A stretch of DNA of 7,520 bases from Mageeibacillus sp. UBA1257 (GTDB lineage: Bacteria > Bacillota > Clostridia > UBA1212 > UBA1257), in NCBI GenBank assembly GCA_002308775.1, contig DBVT01000072.1, positions 1-7,520 of the forward strand, read 5' to 3'. The notes below the pieces were generated by a model, which saw nothing but the letters and a program-made list of their open reading frames with translations, was not told where the DNA came from and did not search any database. A program made the translations under genes and the position numbers. Below, one piece after another: positions 1-5,453 of this stretch (position 1 is its first letter; each line of letters begins with the position of its first letter).

Positions 1-870
1 CTCTTTTACGTATGCGGGATCCGCCTTGTCTTTATAGTTTTTTTTGACGGCTATATTGAGCTGTGCGACGCGTTTTTCTTTCAATGCTCCGAGAGAGTTT
101 TCCTCCTCTTTTGAACTGTCGAAGATCCTGTCTGCAAGCGCGCGAAGTTCGGCGTTTTTACCCTGGTAATTGCCTTCGACGATACCGAATCCGTCGATAC
201 ATATCGTGCCGAGATTGCTGATGTTGACAGTGAAATTCAGATGGTCGTTTTTATTGAGAGTGCTTCTGTCGGGCATCGTAAAAGACACCGCCAGGGGAGT
301 CCAGTCGAATGATTCGGAATTCTTGGAGATCCTGCCGTCAAATGAATCGCTTCCGATATTGACCTGTCCGTCGTTTTCCCAGATCTGGCAGAAACGAGCG
401 CTCATTTTAATTACATCGGGCTTGAATTTTTCGGTATTCAATCCGGATCCTTTTATAAAAGCAAAAATAGTATAATCCTTGCCGTCCTCAAGTCCCAGAT
501 CGTCAAGTCTCTGTTTGATATAAAGATTGTTGTGATTGTCATACGAGCCCTTCGAATTGCCCGAGTTGACGATCTTCACATATTTTTTTCCGTATAGTGC
601 ATCGTCGCCTTCCGCGATCTCCAGTGTGAGTCCCTCTGAATTTGCGATGCGGCTGTAACCGATAACGTGATTCGACGGATCGACGGCTCCCGGCCATGAT
701 CCTTCCTCAAGTGTGACACCGGCGTCCTCTTCAGACAGCCCAATCCTGTTGTAAGATGTCATATTGTTTTCTCCTTCCGCTTTTGATAATGTCAGTAAAA
801 CGCAGACCGCGCAAATGACAAGAGCGGCCGCTATGACCGGTATGATCCTGCCGGCTTTGATGATCTTCAT
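1..870 (-). CDS. Secreted or membrane-anchored protein with a probable jelly-roll domain, C-terminus beyond the window
   Basis: The reading frame is open from the ATG at 870 down to base 1 (290 codons), so the gene is cut at its C-terminal side. The start is set by GGAGG 6 bases upstream. Residues 1-31 look like a signal peptide or signal anchor: basic MKIIKAGR, then a hydrophobic run to about residue 28, and SKA-EG as a possible signal peptidase I site. I see no lipobox. Residues about 65-235 alternate short strands and turns, with aromatic and Asp/Asn residues, and end in FDWTPLAVSFTMP (188-200) and a strand pair ending IDGFGIVEG (225-233). This resembles carbohydrate-binding-type beta-sandwich modules, but the family assignment is inference. 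From residue 240 the chain becomes charged and probably helical (ELRALADRIFDSSKEEE). It may be the front end of a glycoside hydrolase or a cell-surface binding protein; the catalytic part, if any, is not visible. It has its own promoter (906-934). Confidence 0.85.
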   Translation of the reverse strand, partial: MKIIKAGRIIPVIAAALVICAVCVLLTLSKAEGENNMTSYNRIGLSEEDAGVTLEEGSWPGAVDPSNHVIGYSRIANSEGLTLEIAEGDDALYGKKYVKIVNSGNSKGSYDNHNNLYIKQRLDDLGLEDGKDYTIFAFIKGSGLNTEKFKPDVIKMSARFCQIWENDGQVNIGSDSFDGRISKNSESFDWTPLAVSFTMPDRSTLNKNDHLNFTVNISNLGTICIDGFGIVEGNYQGKNAELRALADRIFDSSKEEENSLGALKEKRVAQLNIAVKKNYKDKADPAYVKE

Positions 871-905
871 AACATACCTCCGTCTTATTCTTCACTTTGA
901 TAAGA

Positions 906-934
906 ATAATAACATAATAGAAGAGAAAAGTAAA
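906..934 (-). promoter_or_regulatory. Sigma-A-type promoter of the secreted protein gene
   Basis: Read on the minus strand, TTTACT (929-934) and TATTAT (906-911) are separated by exactly 17 bases. Transcription would start near 899, giving a leader of about 30 bases that carries the GGAGG ribosome site. It sits just after the terminator of the upstream tRNA-Gln unit, so the gene is probably transcribed independently. Confidence 0.65.
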
Positions 935-952
935 CGCAGAAAAAACTCGTGT

Positions 953-1008
953 GAAAAGAAAAAACTGCCGCATTTCAGCTGAAAAAGCGAAGGTAACGCG
1001 ACAGTTTT
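953..1008 (-). terminator. Rho-independent terminator after tRNA-Gln
   Basis: On the minus strand, AAAACTGTCGC (998-1008) pairs with GCGGCAGTTTT (961-971) over 11 pairs, with one G-U. It is followed by a T-rich tract (about 953-960). The 26-base loop is long and contains a self-complementary TTTCAGCTGAAA that can form an inner hairpin. It begins a few bases after the CCA end of the tRNA. Confidence 0.7.
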
Positions 1009-1012
1009 CGAA

Positions 1013-1087
1013 TGGCTGGGGTGGCGCGATTTGAACGCGCGAATGTCAGAGTCAAAGTCTGATGCCTTACCGCTTGGCTACATCCCA
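1013..1087 (-). tRNA. tRNA-Gln (anticodon UUG), CCA encoded
   Basis: The minus strand folds as a complete cloverleaf. The acceptor is TGGGATG/CACCCCA, the D arm is GCC...GGC, and the anticodon arm TCAGA-CTTTGAC-TCTGA has TTG at the anticodon. The T arm is GCGCG-TTCAAAT-CGCGC; the discriminator is G and CCA is encoded at 1015-1013. The mature tRNA without CCA spans 1016-1087 (72 bases). The acceptor has one non-Watson-Crick position, A5 opposite C68, where the usual Gln tRNA has G-C. It is a single-gene unit with its own promoter and terminator. Confidence 0.95.
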
Positions 1088-1097
1088 AAGCATTGTG

Positions 1098-1126
1098 ATT
1101 ATATCTTTTTCGCTTTTTTTTGTCAA
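1098..1126 (-). promoter_or_regulatory. Exact-consensus promoter of tRNA-Gln
   Basis: On the minus strand TTGACA (1121-1126) and TATAAT (1098-1103) are separated by exactly 17 bases that are almost all A on that strand. The predicted start near 1091 lies about 4 bases before the mature tRNA 5' end, so the precursor has almost no leader. Both hexamers match the sigma-A consensus in full, as expected for a strong stable-RNA promoter. Confidence 0.9.
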
Positions 1127-1133
1127 TATATTC

Positions 1134-1142
1134 TGCTATAAT
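1134..1142 (+). promoter_or_regulatory. Extended -10 promoter for the dehydrogenase-murG operon
   Basis: TGCTATAAT (1134-1142) is a full extended -10 element (TGn plus consensus TATAAT). The -35 position 17 bases upstream (1114-1119) is only a T run, so the TGn element probably compensates. The expected start is near 1149, giving a leader of about 87 bases. The element lies just beside the -35 box of the divergent tRNA-Gln promoter. Confidence 0.6.
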
Positions 1143-1235
1143 TAAAAACCGGGAGCGGTCATGCGCCTGCATTGCGCGACAAACGCTGCCGATGCGAAAA
1201 ATAACCATCTGCCACGAAAGCCGGAGAACAAACGA

Positions 1236-2228
1236 ATGGATAACATGAATAACAGAAAAAAGATAGTAGTCCTTGACGGTTATACGGTAAACCCGGGCGA
1301 CATTTCATGGGAGAGCGTAGAGCGGCTCGGAGATTTTACTCTTTACGACAGGACAAAGCCCGAAGATACGGTAAGAAGAGCAAAGGACGCGGATATAGTT
1401 CTTACGAACAAAGTCAGGATGTCGGCCGCTGTGATGGAGCAGCTTCCGAAATTAAAATATGTGGGACTTCTCTCGACAGGTACAGACATAATCGACATAA
1501 ATTACTGCGACGAACACGGCATAGTGGTTTGCAACATTCCCGCTTACAGCACGGGCAATGTCGCTCAGACTGTCTTCGCGATGATACTTTCGATCTGTTC
1601 TCCTGTTGAAAAATATAACATCGCGGTGCACGAGGGAAGATGGGTGTCGTCAGATGATTTCTGCTTTCAGGACTATCCCATGAGCGATATGGCCGGCAAG
1701 ACGCTCGGTATCATAGGTTATGGCAAAATAGGCCGCAAGGTCGCAGATATCGCCAGAGCGTTCGATATGAATGTGGTGATATATTCCAGAACGAAGAGAG
1801 ACGATATTCCCGAAACAGAATGGAGAAAAACAGTTTACGATGTCGCGAAGGAAGCTGACTTTCTGACCATCCACTGTCCGTTGACTGATGATACGAGAGG
1901 AATCGTAGACAAAAAGTTTTTGCGGAGGATGAAGAAGTCGGCTTATCTCATAAACACTTCCCGCGGAGGAGTTCTGAACGAATCAGATGTCGCGGATGCG
2001 CTGAACAAAGGTCTGATAGCCGGAGCATGCGTGGACGTGCTCTCGACAGAGCCGCCGAAGGCTGACAATCCGATGCTGACAGCGAAAAACTGTCTGATCA
2101 CACCGCACATCGCTTGGGCGGGAAGAGAAGCCAGGGAGAGGCTGATGGACATCTGCGCAGGCAATCTGGAGGGCTTTTTAAGCGGAAGAACAAGAAACGA
2201 AGTCGGAAAAGTTAAAATAGGTGACTGA
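1236..2228 (+). CDS. D-2-hydroxyacid dehydrogenase, glycerate dehydrogenase / hydroxypyruvate reductase type
   Basis: This 330-residue cytosolic NAD(P)-dependent oxidoreductase is of usual length for the family. The N-terminal lid domain (VVLDGYTVNPGDISW at 11-25) has the form typical of glycerate dehydrogenases, which interconvert hydroxypyruvate and D-glycerate. The Rossmann domain carries GYGKIGR (161-167). The family's catalytic triad is intact: R243 in NTSRGG, E272 in STEPP and H291 in TPHIAW. After the second Rossmann strand the sequence is YSRTK (183-187), with no acidic residue where NAD-preferring members usually have Asp, so NADP(H) use is likely. I chose the ATG at 1236 because GGAG lies 9 bases upstream and homology starts a few residues later; an in-frame ATG at 1161 is possible but less likely. 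It is the first gene of an operon with murG. Substrate is inferred from family resemblance; another 2-hydroxyacid is possible. Confidence 0.9.
   Translation: MDNMNNRKKIVVLDGYTVNPGDISWESVERLGDFTLYDRTKPEDTVRRAKDADIVLTNKVRMSAAVMEQLPKLKYVGLLSTGTDIIDINYCDEHGIVVCNIPAYSTGNVAQTVFAMILSICSPVEKYNIAVHEGRWVSSDDFCFQDYPMSDMAGKTLGIIGYGKIGRKVADIARAFDMNVVIYSRTKRDDIPETEWRKTVYDVAKEADFLTIHCPLTDDTRGIVDKKFLRRMKKSAYLINTSRGGVLNESDVADALNKGLIAGACVDVLSTEPPKADNPMLTAKNCLITPHIAWAGREARERLMDICAGNLEGFLSGRTRNEVGKVKIGD
2219..2224 (+). promoter_or_regulatory. murG ribosome binding site inside the end of the dehydrogenase gene
   Basis: AGGTGA, a good match to the 16S rRNA tail, lies 6 bases before the murG ATG (2231) and within the last codons of the preceding gene, whose stop is 2226-2228. 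The 2-base gap and the embedded site suggest translational coupling. Confidence 0.7.
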
Positions 2229-2230
2229 AT

Positions 2231-3343
2231 ATGAAGAAGATAGTTTTTACAGGCGGAGGATCTGCCGGACACGTTACGCCCAATATCGCTCTTTTCCCTT
2301 ATTTCAGGGAGAACGGCTACGAGATCCATTATATCGGCTCGGAAGAGGGCATAGAGAAGACAATAATAGAAAAAGAGAAGGACATAATCTACCATCATAT
2401 CAGAGCAGGCAAGCTGAGAAGATATTTTTCTCTTAAAAATTTTACCGATATTTTCAAAGTCATCGGAGGTTATTACGATTCGAAAAAACTTCTCAAAGAG
2501 ATCAAACCGGACATAGTCTTTTCTAAAGGAGGCTTTGTCTGTGTACCTGTCTGCGCAGCCTGCGGACGACTCAAAATACCTGTAGTTTCACACGAGTCTG
2601 ATATAACTCCGGGACTTGCGAACAGGATCTCGAAAAAGTTCGCTGACAAGGTCTGCCTCACATTCAAGGAGACTCTCAAATACGTAAAACCTCCGAAAGG
2701 CATTTATACAGGAACGCCTATAAGGGGATTTTTGTATTACGGTTCAAAGCAGGACGCTCTGGATTTCCTGCAGTACGGAGATCCGTCGAAGCCTGTTTTA
2801 CTGATAATCGGAGGCAGTCTCGGATCGAAGACCATAAACAACGCCGTGAGAGAAAATATAAGATCGCTTACCGACAAGTTCAATATCATCCATTTCTGCG
2901 GCAAAAACAACATCTGGCAGGAAGTTCCCGAGGACTGCGCACCGTCTTACAGGCAGTATGAGTTTTTTACGGAAGGCCTGCAGAATATGTTTGCTCTGGC
3001 CGATATAATAATGTCGAGAGCGGGCTCGAATTCGATCCACGAGTTTCTTGCGCTCAAAAAGCCGATGCTTCTTATACCGCTTTCGGGCAAGGCCAGCCGC
3101 GGAGACCAGATACTCAACTCGGAAAATTTCAAGGCGAGAGGTCTTTGTGATATCCTCAGGGAAGAGGAGATCACTCCGGAGCTTATGCTTTCTAAAATCA
3201 ACGAAGTCTACGACAGACGGGACGAATATATCAAAGCAGAAACTGAAGCTGAAAACGCCGACGGTACATCAAAGATCATCGACGTCATTCTGGAAACAGC
3301 GAAAAAAGCCGAAAATTCAGGTAAAAAGCTCAAAAACGCTTGA
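2231..3343 (+). CDS. murG: MurG: UDP-GlcNAc:lipid I N-acetylglucosaminyltransferase
   Basis: MurG transfers GlcNAc from UDP-GlcNAc to undecaprenyl-PP-MurNAc-pentapeptide (lipid I) to give lipid II, at the inner face of the membrane. The 370-residue protein shows the GT-B layout. The N-terminal glycine loop is GGGSAGHVTPN (8-18). SKGGFVCVP (98-106) and SHESDITPGLAN (120-131) complete the acceptor domain, and TGTPIR (160-165) leads into the C-terminal domain. The C-terminal domain has IGGSLGS (193-199), SRAGSNSIHEF (262-272; E271 corresponds to the UDP-ribose binding Glu) and SRGDQIL (289-295). This is the clostridial subtype, with SAGH in place of the TGGH of E. coli and B. subtilis. It is the second gene of the operon, coupled to the dehydrogenase and outside any division/cell-wall cluster visible here. 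The Lys-rich tail after about residue 355 is beyond the conserved core. Its stop codon overlaps the tRNA-His promoter. Confidence 0.95.
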   Translation: MKKIVFTGGGSAGHVTPNIALFPYFRENGYEIHYIGSEEGIEKTIIEKEKDIIYHHIRAGKLRRYFSLKNFTDIFKVIGGYYDSKKLLKEIKPDIVFSKGGFVCVPVCAACGRLKIPVVSHESDITPGLANRISKKFADKVCLTFKETLKYVKPPKGIYTGTPIRGFLYYGSKQDALDFLQYGDPSKPVLLIIGGSLGSKTINNAVRENIRSLTDKFNIIHFCGKNNIWQEVPEDCAPSYRQYEFFTEGLQNMFALADIIMSRAGSNSIHEFLALKKPMLLIPLSGKASRGDQILNSENFKARGLCDILREEEITPELMLSKINEVYDRRDEYIKAETEAENADGTSKIIDVILETAKKAENSGKKLKNA

Positions 3344-3368
3344 CAGCCCGAAAGTTTGTCTTTATAAT
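3340..3368 (+). promoter_or_regulatory. Exact-consensus promoter of tRNA-His, overlapping the murG stop
   Basis: TTGACA (3340-3345) and TATAAT (3363-3368) are separated by exactly 17 bases. The TGA of the -35 box is the murG stop codon (3341-3343). Transcription would start near 3375, leaving about 29 bases to be removed by RNase P before the tRNA. There is no terminator between murG and this promoter. Confidence 0.9.
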
Positions 3369-3403
3369 AGGCTTCGTCGTCAGGGAAGGCGGCATTTCAC
3401 TGT

Positions 3404-3481
3404 GGTGGGTATAGCTCAGTTGGTTAGAGTACCAGGTTGTGGCCCTGGGGGTCATGGGTTCGAGTCCCATTACCCACCCCA
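3404..3481 (+). tRNA. tRNA-His (anticodon GUG), G-1 and CCA encoded
   Basis: It is a complete cloverleaf. The acceptor is GTGGGTA (3405-3411) with TACCCAC (3471-3477). The anticodon arm CCAGG-TTGTGGC-CCTGG gives GTG, and the T arm is ATGGG-TTCGAGT-CCCAT. The extra G at 3404 lies opposite C73 (3478); this G-1:C73 pair is the identity element for histidyl-tRNA synthetase and is genome-encoded here. CCA is encoded at 3479-3481. It is followed after 11 bases by a terminator, and can be made from its own promoter or by readthrough from murG. Confidence 0.96.
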
Positions 3482-3492
3482 CTTTGACTTTC

Positions 3493-3528
3493 AGGGTTTG
3501 ATATATCGTCAAACCCTATTTTATTTTT
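3493..3528 (+). terminator. Rho-independent terminator after tRNA-His
   Basis: AGGGTTTGA (3493-3501) pairs perfectly with TCAAACCCT (3509-3517) around a 7-base loop, and is followed by ATTTTATTTTT (3518-3528). It would end both the tRNA-His transcript and any readthrough from the dehydrogenase-murG operon. The next ATG is only 12 bases beyond the T tract. Confidence 0.9.
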
Positions 3529-3540
3529 ATGAGGTGAAAT

Positions 3541-4347
3541 ATGTTTGAAATGACAACCTTTTTCGGAGCATACCTCGCTCTTGACACTTCTGTCTTCGGA
3601 ACACGTCACATAATCGTGCTTTGCCTTACGCTTGTTTTGATGGCCGCCGCTCTGTTTTTTATGATCAAATACAGGATCCCGATGAAAAAACTTAACAGGA
3701 TCATGCTGTTGATCGGTATCGCTTCAGAGACTGTTAAGGTAGTTTTTTACGTTCTGGCGAATGAGGACAAGTCGAGGGGCAACGGCTACCTGCCTAAGAC
3801 AGACCTTCCGTTCCATCTTTGCCCGATCCAGATCATTTTGCTTCTTATTCTCAATCTTGCGACAAACGAAAAGGTAAAAAGAGTCATATATTCGTTTATG
3901 CTGCCGACATGCCTCATCGGCGGATTTGCCGCGATGCTGCTTCCTACGTCATCCGCCAGAACAGCGATCGCGATCACCATTCAGTATTTTATTTACCACG
4001 GAGCGATAGTCGTATACGCGATCTATCTCTACTGCTCGAAAGAGATCAATTTCGAGATCAATGACTATTTTAACGCTCTCAAATGTCTTGTCGCGACATT
4101 CTTTGTCGCGATATATCTGAACAGCTGGGTCAATGATTATCAGAACGACATCAATTTCATGTATGTTGTAAATCCTCCCGTATCCGGGCTTCCTTTCCTT
4201 AACAGAGATCACGGCTGGCTCGTTTACATAGTCCACTATGCGCTTCTTTGCGTTTTATGCGTCACACTTGTTTACATAAAACCCGTCATAAAGGGGATAA
4301 AGGATAAAACAGGCAGAAAGAATGATCGATCAAAAGAAGTTCAATGA
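3541..4347 (+). CDS. YwaF/TMEM164-like multipass membrane protein
   Basis: The product is 268 residues with about seven hydrophobic helices (roughly 24-42, 53-73, 95-107, 115-135, 143-165, 178-197 and 227-247) and a basic C-terminal tail. The pattern fits the YwaF (TIGR02206) family related to eukaryotic TMEM164: DLPFHLCP (88-95) at the start of the third helix, a histidine in the fifth (H153, YHG), and NDINFMYVVNPP (202-213) before the last helix. Human TMEM164 is described as a phospholipid acyltransferase that uses a conserved Cys and His; C94 and H153 are the candidate equivalents here, which is inference. The bacterial role is not established. The start at 3541 is supported by GAGG 6 bases upstream; the ATG at 3550 is too far from it. 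The gene lies directly behind the tRNA-His terminator, and I see no strong promoter of its own. Confidence 0.85.
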   Translation: MFEMTTFFGAYLALDTSVFGTRHIIVLCLTLVLMAAALFFMIKYRIPMKKLNRIMLLIGIASETVKVVFYVLANEDKSRGNGYLPKTDLPFHLCPIQIILLLILNLATNEKVKRVIYSFMLPTCLIGGFAAMLLPTSSARTAIAITIQYFIYHGAIVVYAIYLYCSKEINFEINDYFNALKCLVATFFVAIYLNSWVNDYQNDINFMYVVNPPVSGLPFLNRDHGWLVYIVHYALLCVLCVTLVYIKPVIKGIKDKTGRKNDRSKEVQ

Positions 4348-4352
4348 CTTAT

Positions 4353-4381
4353 TTGCAAAAATCCTCCTTTGAGTGTATACT
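4353..4381 (+). promoter_or_regulatory. Probable promoter of the LCP-like gene
   Basis: TTGCAA (4353-4358, 4 of 6 to consensus) and TATACT (4376-4381, 5 of 6) are separated by 17 bases in the 65-base gap between the two genes. The start would be near 4388, placing GGGAGG (4393-4398) a few bases into the transcript. Confidence 0.6.
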
Positions 4382-4392
4382 TTCTTAAGAAC

Positions 4393-4398
4393 GGGAGG
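4393..4398 (+). promoter_or_regulatory. Ribosome binding site with unusually long spacing (LCP-like gene)
   Basis: GGGAGG is the only strong Shine-Dalgarno match before the ATG at 4413, but it is 14 bases away, beyond the usual 5-9. An in-frame TGA at 4404-4406 rules out an earlier start. A weak GAAG (4405-4408) lies closer. Translation may be inefficient or depend on folding of the spacer. Confidence 0.5.
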
Positions 4399-4412
4399 TT
4401 CGCTGAAGTTTT

Positions 4413-5432
4413 ATGGACAATTTGAGAAGATTTGTCGTAATATTTACAATATTGATCACGATGACGCTCGCCGCGACGGGTTTCGTTCTCGCGTTGTCAT
4501 ACAATTCTGTTTCAGACGGACTTACGGAGGAGATAAAGGTAAACGACGAGCCTATCAGGATCGAAGACAAGACTGATGTCAAGGAGACGCTTTGCGATAA
4601 TATTTTCTTTGTCGTAGGAGATCTCGACGAGCCGGAGCCCGTGCTCATGTTCGTTATGAATATCAACACGGCGAACAATTCCATGTCGTTTCTTCTGATC
4701 CCGAAGGATATTGAATACAGCATCAGATCGGACGAAAGCGAATCGGGAGGCAAAGTGGGAAAGATCGCTTCTATCTGCCACGACGAGAGCGTCGAAAAAT
4801 GCTGCGAAATAGTATCTTCGATCCTCGATATATCCATACCGTATTACATCCATATGAATTCCGAGACGTTTGTAAAATTCATCAACGTCTTCAGCTTTAA
4901 GGACGGTTTTTACTACGATGTGCCTGTTGATTTCACTTACACATACGATGGTTACAGGATCACGTTCAATAAAGGCAACAGAAAGATGAGCGGAGTGGAT
5001 TTCCTGAATTTTATGAGATTTTACAAGACGGACGACAATTCATACAGAACGGATCTGCTCGAATATTATGACGGCACGGATGTGGCAAGACTGAAAGTTT
5101 TCAAGACACTTTTGTCTGAATTTATAAACAGCCAGTTCATAATGCAGCAGGAGGATTACTATTCCAAAAACTTTGACTCGCTTTTCAGAGGAAACGTTTT
5201 AAGCGACTGCAATACGAACATCAATGCGGACAATATTCCGCTTGTTCAGGATTATCTGTCTCTCCTCACGAAAAATACCATCTATTATTATCTGATCGAC
5301 GGCCGTGAGTCCTATAATGAGCAGTTTTACATCCAGTATACGGGCGTTCTGCTCGATCTTGCCGAACAGGAGGATTTCGGTAAAGAGAACGCCGAAGACA
5401 TCCTTCCGATACATTTCAAGAGCTATTATTGA
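4413..5432 (+). CDS. Divergent LytR-CpsA-Psr (LCP)-like membrane-anchored protein
   Basis: The product is 339 residues. Residues 7-30 form one transmembrane segment after a short basic N-terminus (N-in, C-out topology). Residues about 62-237 follow the LCP fold order: NIFFVVGDLD (63-72), a strand, then LLIPKD (94-99; family IPRD), GGKVGKI (112-118), and IPYYIHMNSETFVKFIN (142-158; family 'YV.id...f..lVD'). DVPVDF (169-174) and GNRKMSGVDFLNFMRFY (188-204) follow, then D223 and R226 near KTLLSE. LCP enzymes transfer undecaprenyl-phosphate-linked glycopolymers such as teichoic acids to peptidoglycan. Several residues that bind the pyrophosphate are changed here: the Asp of the 'sDtiml' strand region (D72 is followed by EPEPV), IPRD to IPKD, the second Arg of R.R to Tyr204, and the RQ pair after R226. 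Activity is therefore uncertain. Residues 238-339, rich in Asn, Asp and Tyr, match nothing I recognise. It has its own promoter and ends at a strong terminator. Confidence 0.7.
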   Translation: MDNLRRFVVIFTILITMTLAATGFVLALSYNSVSDGLTEEIKVNDEPIRIEDKTDVKETLCDNIFFVVGDLDEPEPVLMFVMNINTANNSMSFLLIPKDIEYSIRSDESESGGKVGKIASICHDESVEKCCEIVSSILDISIPYYIHMNSETFVKFINVFSFKDGFYYDVPVDFTYTYDGYRITFNKGNRKMSGVDFLNFMRFYKTDDNSYRTDLLEYYDGTDVARLKVFKTLLSEFINSQFIMQQEDYYSKNFDSLFRGNVLSDCNTNINADNIPLVQDYLSLLTKNTIYYYLIDGRESYNEQFYIQYTGVLLDLAEQEDFGKENAEDILPIHFKSYY

Positions 5433-5453
5433 CAGATATATTGTGATCAGGGC

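Noticed and set aside
170..475. A 101-codon plus-strand frame near the left edge
   Set aside because: The minus strand carries a 290-codon frame with a signal peptide, ribosome site and promoter over the same bases.
1149..1235. T-box or other riboswitch in the dehydrogenase leader
   Set aside because: The leader is only about 87 bases, has no T-box-like conserved core and no terminator hairpin with a T tract.
1943..2398. A 151-codon minus-strand frame across the dehydrogenase/murG junction
   Set aside because: Both plus-strand genes are clear by motif. The antisense frame crosses their boundary and shows no family resemblance.
2540..2563. Cys spacing C-x3-C-x2-C in MurG (residues 104, 108, 111), as in radical SAM enzymes
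   Set aside because: It falls in the hydrophobic helix after SKGGFV in an otherwise standard MurG. There is no SAM-binding context, so it is coincidence.
3404..3481. tRNA-His as an integration site for the nearby tyrosine recombinase
   Set aside because: I see no second copy of the tRNA 3' end in the window, no other element genes, and unrelated housekeeping genes lie between them.
4348..4412. Terminator after the YwaF-like gene
   Set aside because: There is no GC-rich inverted repeat followed by a T tract in the gap; a promoter for the next gene is seen instead.
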